Source: Lentisphaerota bacterium
Lineage (GTDB): Bacteria; Verrucomicrobiota; Kiritimatiellia; JAAZAB01
NCBI GenBank assembly: GCA_016182435.1
Contig: JACPGN010000002.1
Span: 1 to 13,818, forward strand
Direction: 5' to 3'
Length of the DNA: 13,818 nucleotides
Shown piece by piece: positions 1 to 7,278 of this stretch. The notes beneath the pieces are model-generated. The model searched no databases, had not been told where the DNA came from, and saw only the letters and a list, made by a program, of their open reading frames with translations. Position 1 is the first letter of the stretch; each line of letters begins with the position of its first letter. Position numbers and translations under genes: made by a program.

Positions 1-826
1 TCACCGCGCCGAGGTAGCCATGAAGTTTGCGGAGGCGGCCGGCTTCGAAAGTTCGCGGTTCAAACAGCGTCCAGTTTCCCTTGCGCAAGTTAGCGGACGT
101 GGCCCTGAGGTGAGGGGCCTGGTGAGTCAGCGGATAATCCGCGTTCGGCGGCAAGTGCAACTTTGTTTCATCGTAAAGGTTCCAGAACTCTCCTGCCGGT
201 GAAGTGGTCTGGTGCGGACGGGGTAAACTGACGTGGCAACAGAAAGGCCGTTGCTCCCTGGCCGCTTGGCGCATGAACTCGATGGCTGTCCGCGAGAGCC
301 ATCCTTCCATGGTATGCTCAAATGCCCGGGGACCCGGCCGGCCTTCCATGCTTTGGCGCCCGCGCTCACCAAACTCCGGCAATCCTAAATGCTCTTGCCA
401 GTCGCTATGGCCGATCTGCCGGCAGAACTCAGCAAAGGCGGAACTACCCCCTCCGATGCTGCCGCCTTCACAGACTTCGTGAAAGACGTCGCAGTCGTCT
501 TCCACCCAGTATGCGGGGCAATGGATTTTGCCCATGGCCGCGGTGGTATAACCGTGGCGGCGGAAATAACCGAGGATGGTGGGCAAACCGCGCGGCCAAG
601 GGCCGCTCAGCCCATAATAGCCATGATTGTGGCAGTATTGCCCCGAGAGATAGCTGACGCGGCTCGGCGTGCAGATGGGATTCTGGGTAATGGCATTTTC
701 AAAGCGCACCCCTTCCTGGGCCATACGGTCCAGGTTTGGCGTTTTCACGTCGGGATGGCCCTGGCAACCCAGGACCTTTGCGTTGTGCTGGTCCGAAAGA
801 ATAAAAAGGATATTGGGTTGTTTCAT
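1..826 (-). CDS. Type I sulfatase, Cys-type (C-terminus cut by window edge)
   Basis: This frame runs open from an ATG at 826 to base 1, giving 275 residues of the N-terminal catalytic part; the stop lies outside the window. It begins MKQPNILFILSDQHN, the usual opening of alkaline-phosphatase-fold sulfatases, with Asp12 and Gln13 as likely calcium ligands. The signature C52-T-P-S-R56 is followed by YLSGQ. In this family C52 is oxidised to formylglycine, the catalytic nucleophile. MGK100-I-H102 matches the conserved Lys/His region of the active site. SDQH in place of a DD pair resembles choline-sulfatase or glycan-sulfatase subgroups, but the substrate cannot be read from the sequence. No secretion signal is visible at this start, which is odd for a polysaccharide sulfatase. 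Having Cys rather than Ser fits activation by the radical SAM maturase encoded just upstream on the same strand. The ribosome site is weak (GGCGGTAA before the ATG). The family call is secure; the substrate is unknown. Confidence 0.93.
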   Translation of the reverse strand, partial: MKQPNILFILSDQHNAKVLGCQGHPDVKTPNLDRMAQEGVRFENAITQNPICTPSRVSYLSGQYCHNHGYYGLSGPWPRGLPTILGYFRRHGYTTAAMGKIHCPAYWVEDDCDVFHEVCEGGSIGGGSSAFAEFCRQIGHSDWQEHLGLPEFGERGRQSMEGRPGPRAFEHTMEGWLSRTAIEFMRQAAREQRPFCCHVSLPRPHQTTSPAGEFWNLYDETKLHLPPNADYPLTHQAPHLRATSANLRKGNWTLFEPRTFEAGRLRKLHGYLGAV

Positions 827-910
827 CGTATTACCGCCGAAAATACGTGATCGGTGAGTTTTTGCGTTAGCACCTTGAACACCCGGTACCGTCATAAATA
901 ACAAGAAGAT

Positions 911-996
911 TGTAGGAGCGCCACCCCGCTGGCGCGACTCGTCTGGCAAGGCCGCCGAGCGAGATAAGATCGCCTCGACGGGGCGAGGCTCCTACA
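911..996. repeat. REPIN-like element: two inverted REP hairpins
   Basis: The 86-bp segment starts with TGTAGGAGC (911-919) and ends with its exact complement GCTCCTACA (988-996). Inside each end is a hairpin with a 6-bp stem: GCGCCA/TGGCGC (918-923 with 930-935, loop CCCCGC) and GCCTCG/CGAGGC (972-977 with 984-989, loop ACGGGG). Read outward to inward, both halves follow TGTAGGAGC, variable stem, CCCCGY loop, variable stem, GCGA. The stem bases differ between halves but pairing is kept. This is the layout of GTAG-type REP sequences in inverted pairs (REPINs), which are mobilised by Y1 tyrosine (RAYT) transposases. No such transposase is in the window. It sits between the maturase and sulfatase genes and could also act on mRNA stability or termination. 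Confidence 0.75.
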
Positions 997-1030
997 TTTC
1001 CACCACAGGCGGACGAAACGTATTTGGGTT

Positions 1031-1045
1031 GCGGGCATAGCCCGC
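1031..1045 (-). terminator. Short GC hairpin just after the maturase stop
   Basis: GCGGGC (1031-1036) and GCCCGC (1040-1045) pair around a 3-nt loop, starting 1 nt after the stop codon of the maturase gene. The stem is GC-rich but no U-run follows on the minus strand (the next bases are AACCC). It is therefore a weak candidate for an attenuator or mRNA 3' end, not a clear rho-independent terminator. Confidence 0.3.
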
Positions 1046-1046
1046 T

Positions 1047-2288
1047 TTAGGAACAAACCGGCACACGCAAACAGCATTTTTTATATTTTAACCCGCTGCC
1101 GCAGGGACAGTAATCATTGCGTCCCGGTTTATTGTTCAAGGTCCGCTGAGCCGCAACCTTTCTCGGCGGGCGTTCCCGTTGGATCTGGTCGGCCAACTGC
1201 TTAAAGCCCTGGTAAGTGTGGGCATAAAAGAGCTTCCAACCGGCGCACAGCCGGCTGAGCGCGCGCGGGCTGCCGGAGGGACTTACGCGGTGCTTCAAGC
1301 AGTCGCCCGCGCATAGCCGCCGCCACTTACAGGCCCCGCAAGCTTCGTTCCAGTCGCTTTTCTGACGGATGAATTGTTGATGAACATTGCTTTTGAACAA
1401 CTGCTCCCAGGGAGTTTCCGCAATGTTGCCTAAGCGCCATTGCCGCTCAACGTGAAAATCGCAAGGAAAAATATCACCATTATGTTCCACAACCACATAG
1501 GTGTCGCAGGCCTCCCGCATGGTGCAGTCAACCTTGCAGCCATCTACCAGCAAGTTCAGGATTGAATCAAACAGACGCACCGACACGGAGCGCGTATCAT
1601 CCTTGATCCATTGGTCATACAGCGCGCACAAAAACTCGCCCCAGGCTTCGCCCGCAATGCTATAGCTCGCCAACTCGCCGCGCTCGTTCGTTTCCACGCA
1701 GGGAATATACTGCTGAAACCTCAGGCCTTGATCACGGAGATAGCGATACACCGCTGCGCCCTGAGAGACGTTGGCTTGCGTCACCAGGGTCAGGATATTA
1801 AAATCAACCCCTTGCCGCCGCAGACACTCAATCCCGCGCCAGACGGCGGCAAACGATCCGGCGCCGGCGGCGTTGACCCGGTAGATATTATGAATGGATT
1901 CAGGGCCATCGAGACTGATGCCCAACAGGAAACGATAGCGGTAAAAATGCCCGGCCAGCTCGTCGGTGAGCAGGGTGCCGTTGGTTTGCAAGCTATTCTG
2001 GACCACCGCGCCGCTGCGGCCATAACGCTTCTGGAGCTGGATGACCGACTGGAAAAAATCCAGGCCCATCAATAGGGGTTCGCCACCCTGCCAGGCAAAG
2101 GCATAAACGGGTTGATCGGTGGCCATATAAGCGGAGACAACCTTCTCCAGGACGCTCCGGGCCATGCGGTGAGCCGCTGTTTCGGGGAATAACGCCAGGC
2201 GGCTTCGATAAAAACAATAGGGGCACTCCAGGTTACAGTCGGGGCCAGCCGGCTTAATGAGCAGGGAAAATGGTTTATTCACGGCCAT
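1047..2288 (-). CDS. Anaerobic sulfatase-maturating enzyme (radical SAM/SPASM) with C-terminal SEC-C motif
   Basis: The 413-residue protein should oxidise the active-site Cys of sulfatases to formylglycine without oxygen, using S-adenosylmethionine. The radical SAM cluster is C18-x3-C22-x2-C25, with the GGEP motif at 68-71 and LQTNGT near 100-105. The SPASM part holds C255, C261, C276, C317, C320, C326, C330 and C348, enough for two auxiliary 4Fe-4S clusters. Asp277 follows C276, as in the characterised Clostridium perfringens enzyme, where that Asp is the proposed base (from memory of the family). After a basic linker, GRNDYCPCGSG...KKCC (389-406) is a typical SEC-C zinc-binding motif, an addition that catalysis does not require. 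The ATG lies 15 nt after the rfbG stop, so co-transcription is likely. The target is plausibly the Cys-type sulfatase encoded downstream. Other peptide-modifying SPASM enzymes are possible, but the length, spacing and neighbour favour a sulfatase maturase. Confidence 0.92.
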   Translation of the reverse strand: MAVNKPFSLLIKPAGPDCNLECPYCFYRSRLALFPETAAHRMARSVLEKVVSAYMATDQPVYAFAWQGGEPLLMGLDFFQSVIQLQKRYGRSGAVVQNSLQTNGTLLTDELAGHFYRYRFLLGISLDGPESIHNIYRVNAAGAGSFAAVWRGIECLRRQGVDFNILTLVTQANVSQGAAVYRYLRDQGLRFQQYIPCVETNERGELASYSIAGEAWGEFLCALYDQWIKDDTRSVSVRLFDSILNLLVDGCKVDCTMREACDTYVVVEHNGDIFPCDFHVERQWRLGNIAETPWEQLFKSNVHQQFIRQKSDWNEACGACKWRRLCAGDCLKHRVSPSGSPRALSRLCAGWKLFYAHTYQGFKQLADQIQRERPPRKVAAQRTLNNKPGRNDYCPCGSGLKYKKCCLRVPVCS

Positions 2289-2303
2289 TCCGGATAATTG
2301 CTT

Positions 2304-3434
2304 CTACAATGCCCACTGGATTTTTTGGCGCCTTGCTTCGCGGGTATAGGTGGCAATCTGGTCACGGCTTAAGGCCTGTAAATTAACCTCGCCGGTGTGC
2401 CAGGCTTTATACCAAGCCACGGTTTGCTCGACTGCCGTCTTAAAGTTCCAAGTTGGGCGCCAGCCTAAGCGCCGGCGCGCTTTGGCACAGCATAATGTCA
2501 GCAGCGCCGCCTCGTGCGGCGCATGCTTCAGGCACTGGTGGCGCCATGTTCCGCGGCCCCAGCAGCGTATTGTTTCCTCGGCCAGGGACTGTACGGTTTT
2601 CAGTCCTTGGTTGGACGGGCCAAAATTCCAGGCTTCGCAAAGCCCTCCAGCGTCCGGGCCGGCCAGCCGGGCGGCCAGCCACAAATAACCGCTAAGCGGC
2701 TCAAGCACATGTTGCCAGGGACGGACGGCCTCTGGGTTGCGCACGCCGATGGCGCGTCTGGCGATTAACGCGCGGATGCAATCCGCCATGATGCGGTCCG
2801 CGGCCCAGTCACCCCCGCCGATCACATTGCCGGAACGCACGGAAGCCAACTTGATTCCATGCTGCGGCAACTGCTCCGGGTGGAAAAACGATTGGCGGTA
2901 AGCAGCGACTAAGAGCTCTTGGGCCCCCTTGCTGGCGCTGTACGGGTCATAGCCGCCTAATGGATCAGTCTCGGAATAGCCTTGTGCGTGCTCGCGATTG
3001 GCATAGCATTTATCGCTGGTTACGATGATCACGCGGCAGGGGCGGCCGAGTTTCCGCACGGCCTCGAGGAGGTTGACAAGTCCCTGAATATTGATTTCAA
3101 ACGTTTCGCGGGGATGGCAAAAGCTTTCGCGGACCAGCGCCTGGGCCGCCAGGTGAAAGATAATCTCCGGGCGCGTTTTTTTCAGGGCCGAGTGCAAGGT
3201 GCGCGCGTCGCGGATATCGGCTTCAATATGGCGTGTTAACAGGCGCCGGATATGCGCGGCTTGGAAATGGCTGGGGGAAGTTGGCGGGGGTAGGGCATAG
3301 CCGGTAACGCGGGCGCCCAACGCGTGCAGCCATAATGAGAGCCAGGCGCCTTTGAAACCGGTGTGGCCGGTGATAAACACCGGCCGACCATTGAAGGCAT
3401 TGGCCAATGGGAAAACTATTGCTCGATGCGCCAT
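2304..3434 (-). CDS. rfbG: CDP-glucose 4,6-dehydratase
   Basis: This 376-residue enzyme of the extended short-chain dehydrogenase family converts CDP-D-glucose to CDP-4-keto-6-deoxyglucose, the entry to CDP-linked dideoxy sugars for O-antigen or other surface glycans. TGHTGFKG (22-29) is the NAD-binding Rossmann motif in the form typical of CDP-glucose dehydratases. HLAAQALVR follows near residues 94-102, then TSDKCY (139-144) and the catalytic Y165-SAS-K169. VRPWQHVLEPLSGYL is a further family hallmark. I chose the ATG at 3434 because upstream ATGs (3455, 3497) lie deeper in rfbF and add unrelated residues. With this start the gene overlaps the end of rfbF by 19 nt. The usual length is about 360 residues. 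The ribosome site is poor, so coupling to rfbF translation is likely. No CDP-sugar epimerase, RfbH-type dehydrase or transaminase follows in the window, so the final sugar is unknown. Confidence 0.94.
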   Translation of the reverse strand: MAHRAIVFPLANAFNGRPVFITGHTGFKGAWLSLWLHALGARVTGYALPPPTSPSHFQAAHIRRLLTRHIEADIRDARTLHSALKKTRPEIIFHLAAQALVRESFCHPRETFEINIQGLVNLLEAVRKLGRPCRVIIVTSDKCYANREHAQGYSETDPLGGYDPYSASKGAQELLVAAYRQSFFHPEQLPQHGIKLASVRSGNVIGGGDWAADRIMADCIRALIARRAIGVRNPEAVRPWQHVLEPLSGYLWLAARLAGPDAGGLCEAWNFGPSNQGLKTVQSLAEETIRCWGRGTWRHQCLKHAPHEAALLTLCCAKARRRLGWRPTWNFKTAVEQTVAWYKAWHTGEVNLQALSRDQIATYTREARRQKIQWAL

Positions 3435-4186
3435 GGCGCTTGATTGGCTTGCCATAGTTTTTCTAGGTAACGCTTGTCGCGGATGGTGTCCATGCATTGC
3501 CAGAAGCGCTCGTGTTTGTAAGCCATCAACTGGCCCTCAAGCGCCAGTTTTTCCAGTCCATTTACTTCCAAAACACTGTGGTCGTCTTTCAGGTAATTAA
3601 ACACGGCTGGTTCAAAAACCATGAATCCGCCGTTGATCCAGCCTTCGCCGACCTGGGGCTTTTCGCTGAATTCGGCAATGCGGTCGCCGTCGAAAATCAG
3701 CCCGCCAAACCGGGATGGGGGGCGGACAGCGGTAATCGTGGCGATCTTTCCGTGGGATCGGTGGAAATGGACCAGTTCCGCCAAGTTAACATCGGCGAGA
3801 CCATCGCCATAGGTGACCATGAACGGGCTGTCCTTCAGCCAGGGTTCCAACCGCTTTACCCGCCCGCCGGTCATGGTCTCGAGACCGGTGTCCATCAGGT
3901 GCACCGTCCAGTCGTCGCCGGCGGCGGCATGTTTTTCAATCTTACCTCGGCTCAAATGGATAGTCAGGTTGTCCCGCAGGAAATGGTAATCCATGAAAAA
4001 ATGCTTGATCAAATCGCCCTTGTAGCCCAGGGCGATGAAAAATTCGGTGAAGCCGAAGTGAGCATACCGTTTCATGATATGCCAGATGATCGGGTGACTT
4101 CCGATTTCTACCATGGGTTTGGGCCGGAATTCGGTCTCCTCGGCCAAGCGTGTTCCCAAGCCACCTGCCAGAACGACTGTTTTCAT
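3416..4186 (-). CDS. rfbF: Glucose-1-phosphate cytidylyltransferase
   Basis: This 256-residue nucleotidyltransferase makes CDP-glucose from CTP and glucose-1-phosphate, supplying RfbG. The N-terminal loop LAGGLGTR (6-13), followed by EETEFRPKPM with Lys23, is the nucleotide-binding signature in its cytidylyltransferase form. YGDG (126-129, Asp128) and Asp233 in CMDT are the expected metal ligands, and SEKP (174-177) and INGGF (184-188) are sugar-binding segments. Length and end-to-end match fit RfbF. GAAAG upstream of the ATG at 4186 can serve as ribosome site. The gene is first in a minus-strand unit with rfbG and the maturase. Alternative sugar-nucleotide pyrophosphorylases are unlikely, given the EETEFRPKPM form and the RfbG partner. 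Confidence 0.95.
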   Translation of the reverse strand: MKTVVLAGGLGTRLAEETEFRPKPMVEIGSHPIIWHIMKRYAHFGFTEFFIALGYKGDLIKHFFMDYHFLRDNLTIHLSRGKIEKHAAAGDDWTVHLMDTGLETMTGGRVKRLEPWLKDSPFMVTYGDGLADVNLAELVHFHRSHGKIATITAVRPPSRFGGLIFDGDRIAEFSEKPQVGEGWINGGFMVFEPAVFNYLKDDHSVLEVNGLEKLALEGQLMAYKHERFWQCMDTIRDKRYLEKLWQANQAPWRIEQ

Positions 4187-4201
4187 AATGGCTTTCAGTT
4201 A

Positions 4202-4207
4202 ATTATA
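4202..4207 (-). promoter_or_regulatory. Candidate -10 box for rfbF
   Basis: On the minus strand this reads TATAAT, a perfect sigma-70 -10 hexamer, 15 nt upstream of the rfbF ATG in an AT-rich stretch. No good -35 sits 16-18 nt further upstream. The start site it implies leaves only about 9 nt of leader. It is a tentative call. Confidence 0.3.
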
Positions 4208-4374
4208 TTTTTGCGTTTTCCTATGGCCTTTTCAGAGCGACGCTTCACACTCGGCCGTCACTTGCTGCCGGAGACTGCGACATGGCCGCGCTCTCCCAGG
4301 CGGTTCAACTTGAGAGACTCCGTCCCGGTTAATTATGCAATAAGGCCACCTCAAGATAAGGAAATCAGCGTGTG

Positions 4375-4426
4375 TTGTCAAACCGTGAATCATACACTAT
4401 CAATTATTTTCTTGTCGTGCTATACT
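4375..4426 (+). promoter_or_regulatory. Promoter region of the kinase-like gene (two candidate promoters)
   Basis: TTGTCA (4375-4380) lies exactly 17 nt before TATCAA (4398-4403), a fair sigma-70 pair with 5/6 and 4/6 matches. A second candidate is the extended -10 TGCTATACT (4418-4426), whose +1 would fall at about 4433-4434, on the ATG itself. The ATG has no Shine-Dalgarno-like sequence before it. The rest of the 247-bp gap (4187-4433) shows only a TTAATTAT direct repeat (4199-4206 and 4329-4336) and no gene. Confidence 0.45.
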
Positions 4427-4433
4427 GCGGCCC

Positions 4434-5420
4434 ATGAACTTGCTCTATGCCAAATATAACCGCCACCGGCTGCCGCCATTCCAGATAGAAACCTCAATCT
4501 GGCAGGACGACGGACGGAAGTTTATTCTGAAAAAAGCGCTTACCGCCGAAGCAGTCCCACATCTCCAACGTCTGTACAAAGAAACCACGCCCATACGAAC
4601 CAGCCTGCGCGGCGACCGGCTGCGCTTGCCGGATGTTACCGTCGTTGGCGAGCAAATCCTGCGGTTCGATTTCGTGGAAGGACGCAGTCTGGATGCCCTG
4701 CTTGGCGACGCCTTTCAAAAGCGGGACAAAGCGCAGTTTGCGGACATCGTCACCAACTACTTTTCGCTATTGAGCAGCGCGTTTGCCACTGTTCCCACGC
4801 CGGTATGGTCAGAAGATATGCAACAAGTATTTGGGCTTTCCTCAGTGGACGAGCTTGCCGGCCTGGCTCCCTTTCTTATGCCGGCTCTGGCCGACCCGCT
4901 ATTTGAAAATATTCTCATAGACGGCGGAAAGCATTATCTCATTGACCATGAATGGGTGTTCGCGGGTTGCCTGCCGGTTTCGTTCATCCTGTTTCGGAGT
5001 TTGTTTTATTTTTATGAGAAGAATAAGGAATTTGGTCTTGAGGCCTGGATGCCGCTAACTGGGCTTCTGGAACGTTTTGCGCTTGCTCCAGAAACCACCA
5101 GCCGCTACCAAAACATGGATGAGGCTTTTCAGGCGTATGTCTTTAGCCGTGAGCGCTGCTACCGCTATAGAGACCGTTACCGAAAGCACATTACGACGCT
5201 GCCGTGGCTTTTTGAACTTATTGAACATCAGCGGCAGGTCGTGCGCAAATATCATGGCGAAATCGTGCACCTGCGCCAAGAAATTAGCGCCATGAAAGCC
5301 ACCCGAGGATGGCAATTTACCCAGGGAATCAGCCGATTGGTGGATGCCTGCTTCCCGCCCGGCGCCCGCCGCCGCCGTGTGCTCGAGTGCTTGCTCCAAC
5401 GGATTCTAACTTTCTTTTGA
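4434..5420 (+). CDS. Kinase-fold (APH/LPS-kinase-like) protein of a surface-glycan locus
   Basis: The 328-residue protein has the sparse motifs of an atypical protein-kinase/aminoglycoside-phosphotransferase fold. KFILKKAL (29-36) resembles the ATP-binding Lys strand. FDFVEGRSL (78-86) resembles the hinge. DPLFENILI (154-162) resembles the catalytic loop with its Asn. YLIDHEW (168-174) places Asp171 at the magnesium site. FRSLFYFY follows at 187-194. Residues 262-285 look coiled-coil forming, and KATRGWQFTQGISRLVD near 288-304 resembles tails seen on glycosyltransferases. Similar kinase-like proteins occur in polysaccharide clusters, fused or adjacent to glycosyltransferases and methyltransferases. 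A role phosphorylating or capping a glycan is inference. HxD is not conserved before the Asn, so activity is uncertain. No signal peptide or membrane segment is clear. The gene converges on the glycosyltransferase gene, with 45 nt between their stops. Confidence 0.7.
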   Translation: MNLLYAKYNRHRLPPFQIETSIWQDDGRKFILKKALTAEAVPHLQRLYKETTPIRTSLRGDRLRLPDVTVVGEQILRFDFVEGRSLDALLGDAFQKRDKAQFADIVTNYFSLLSSAFATVPTPVWSEDMQQVFGLSSVDELAGLAPFLMPALADPLFENILIDGGKHYLIDHEWVFAGCLPVSFILFRSLFYFYEKNKEFGLEAWMPLTGLLERFALAPETTSRYQNMDEAFQAYVFSRERCYRYRDRYRKHITTLPWLFELIEHQRQVVRKYHGEIVHLRQEISAMKATRGWQFTQGISRLVDACFPPGARRRRVLECLLQRILTFF

Positions 5421-5432
5421 AGCAACCAGTTC

Positions 5433-5451
5433 GTTTTTTTTGTGAAAAAAC
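5433..5451. terminator. AT-rich hairpin between convergent genes
   Basis: GTTTTTT (5433-5439) pairs with AAAAAAC (5445-5451) around a 5-nt loop in the 45-bp gap between the convergent stops of the kinase-like and glycosyltransferase genes. The stem is AT-rich, but U-runs occur in the stem on both strands. It may end transcription from both sides; thermodynamic support is weak. Confidence 0.3.
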
Positions 5452-5465
5452 CAGCCAGGTAAGTT

Positions 5466-7262
5466 TCACGACAGATGATAATACCGATCAATCAGGAATG
5501 AAGGTCCGGCGTATTGACTAAAGAGCGCCCACTTCTCATAACTCTCTTCTTGCTTTGCGCGGGAGGCCGAGTGATGGTGCACCAGTTCGGCAAAGGGCGT
5601 GTACATTATCTTGTAGCCGGCCTTGATTATTTTTAAGCAGAGGTCGGCATCGTTGAAGGCAATCGGGAAACGGACTTCATCGAAGCCACCTGCCGCTTGA
5701 AACACTGATTTGCGGATCACCATGCAAGCGGCGGTTACGCCGCTGACATCCCGTTGCACCCGGGTGTAATAGCTCTCATCGCGGTATAGATTCATGGCGC
5801 AATGATATACCTCAGGTCGGAATATCATGCTGCCGTGCTGAAGCGCCCCATTCGGGTAGATGAGCCGGCAGCCGACGGCGCCGACTTTCTCGCGATAGAT
5901 ATGCTCCAGCATGGCTTCCAGCCAGTCGCCGCGCTGAACCTCCACATCGTTGTTTAGAAACACCAGAAGTTCGTTAGGTATTTGTCTAACCGCCCAGTTG
6001 TGTAAGCGGGCGTAATTAAACGGCTCGTCAAATGTCAGTAAGCGTATCCGGCCGGTAGGACTGATGGGTAATGACGTCAGATAAGCTCTTGTTTCGGCCT
6101 GTTCCGACCGGTTGTCCACCAGATAAATAACGGTGGGAGCATAGGTTGTTTTTTTCAGACTTTCCAGCAGACGCCGCAAATAGCCCGCCTGATCCTTGAA
6201 CGGAATAATGAAGGCAACTTCATCGTGTACCTCCGGCAAGGCGTACTTAACCCGGTACCAGCAGAAGGCATCGTCGGTGACGGTGGCCCGGATCGCGTGG
6301 CGGTCAAGATACGCTTGAATAGCTTTTTTTCCGTTGAGGTAGGATTTCGGCCATTCCCGCGGCGTACGCCGGTCGAACGAACGAATATCGTTGGATGTGG
6401 CTGCCTGATGCACGCGCCAGGCATAGAGGAGCAACGGCAAGTGGTAGAAACGAAGTCCGTGCTCTAAAGCCCTTAACATAAGATCGTGGTCCTGGGCGCC
6501 GTCATAACTTGAATTTAATGCGCCGAGGCGCTCCAAGGCGGCGCGTTTGATGATAACAAAATGCAGAACCGCATTGCAGGAAAGCAGCAGATCGAGGGTA
6601 ATGGGATATTTACGTATCTGTCCAATCATAAAATCCTTGCTATCAATCACGTATTCGTCAGTGAAGAACGCATCCTCATCATGGCCGTCATTTACCGCCC
6701 GGACAAACGTAGCTAACGTGTCGGGGTGCAACAGGTCGTCGTGATCCATGAAGGCAATATAATTACCTTGGCTATGGGCAATGCCAACGTTGGTCGCGCC
6801 GCTGACACCCAGATTGTGCATGTTGCGAATCAGTTTCACCTGCGGCTTGCCCGCCACTTCGGTGAGTGCGGCCAGTGTTTGCGGATTGGTAGACTGATCA
6901 TCCACCAGCACTAATTCGAAGCTGTTGTAACTCTGGGTCAGAACACTGGCCACAGCCTCGCGCAGCCAGGCTGAATTATACACTGGCATAATAATAGAAA
7001 CAAAGGGACGGAGCTTCAACAAGGGCAGGTAGGCCCCGGCGTTGGATGATTTCGGCGGCGGAAACTTTGGCGCAAGTCCAAGACCAGTTTTTAGAAAACC
7101 ACATAAGCGAATAATCTTGATGATAGTCAAGAGAATGGCTTGGCGAAGACCGTGTTGCCGGCGGATATGCCAGAACCGACGTGGTAATTGTAAAAGGTTG
7201 ATCAAGCAATACGTCTTCCGGTTGTTTGTTGCAACGCTCGCATTTTTTCCAGCCAATGTCAA
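5466..7262 (-). CDS. Two-domain GT2-family glycosyltransferase
   Basis: The 598-residue protein holds two GT-A domains. The first begins SIIMPVYN (89-96), with VDDQST (120-125), HNLGVSGATN (149-158), the metal-binding D173-H-D175 and QDHD (257-260). The second begins AFIIPFKD (350-357), with LVDNRS (381-386), FLNNDV (435-440), GFDEV (526-530) and FNDAD (536-540). This matches bifunctional or tandem glycosyltransferases of O-antigen or rhamnan-type clusters, which add sugars to a lipid-linked glycan on the cytoplasmic face. A short hydrophobic stretch (41-54) may help membrane contact. No ATG occurs before residue 92 and an in-frame TAA lies 3 codons upstream of 7262, so the start is a TTG at 7262, or the TTG at 7205 (579 residues), which has GGAAG (7219-7215) 9 nt upstream. 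The second is the better translated start. The sugar donors cannot be told from sequence. Confidence 0.88.
   Translation of the reverse strand: MTLAGKNASVATNNRKTYCLINLLQLPRRFWHIRRQHGLRQAILLTIIKIIRLCGFLKTGLGLAPKFPPPKSSNAGAYLPLLKLRPFVSIIMPVYNSAWLREAVASVLTQSYNSFELVLVDDQSTNPQTLAALTEVAGKPQVKLIRNMHNLGVSGATNVGIAHSQGNYIAFMDHDDLLHPDTLATFVRAVNDGHDEDAFFTDEYVIDSKDFMIGQIRKYPITLDLLLSCNAVLHFVIIKRAALERLGALNSSYDGAQDHDLMLRALEHGLRFYHLPLLLYAWRVHQAATSNDIRSFDRRTPREWPKSYLNGKKAIQAYLDRHAIRATVTDDAFCWYRVKYALPEVHDEVAFIIPFKDQAGYLRRLLESLKKTTYAPTVIYLVDNRSEQAETRAYLTSLPISPTGRIRLLTFDEPFNYARLHNWAVRQIPNELLVFLNNDVEVQRGDWLEAMLEHIYREKVGAVGCRLIYPNGALQHGSMIFRPEVYHCAMNLYRDESYYTRVQRDVSGVTAACMVIRKSVFQAAGGFDEVRFPIAFNDADLCLKIIKAGYKIMYTPFAELVHHHSASRAKQEESYEKWALFSQYAGPSFLIDRYYHLS
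7202..7243 (-). other. 13-codon upstream ORF overlapping an internal TTG start
   Basis: In another frame from the glycosyltransferase, an ATG at 7243 preceded by TGGAAAAA opens a 13-residue reading frame (MRALQQTTGRRIA). It ends in TGA at 7204-7202. The stop overlaps the TTG at 7205-7203 as TTGA. If the transferase starts at 7205, this is a possible coupling leader peptide; if it starts at 7262, the ORF is chance. Confidence 0.25.
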
Positions 7263-7278
7263 TTCGGGTTATTGCGTC

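Noticed and set aside
892..1077. 61-residue minus-strand reading frame over the REPIN-like element
   Set aside because: It is mostly the translated inverted repeat plus the 3' end of the maturase gene in another frame. It has no ribosome site and no protein-like pattern.
3497..4459. 320-residue plus-strand reading frame opposite rfbF
   Set aside because: It is antisense to a clear RfbF and runs through the promoter region into the kinase-like gene. No domain is recognisable; it is a shadow of GC-biased coding.
7235..7256. Possible sigma-54 promoter on the minus strand (TTGGC...TGCG)
   Set aside because: The spacing between GG and GC is 11, not 10, and the site lies inside the glycosyltransferase reading frame.
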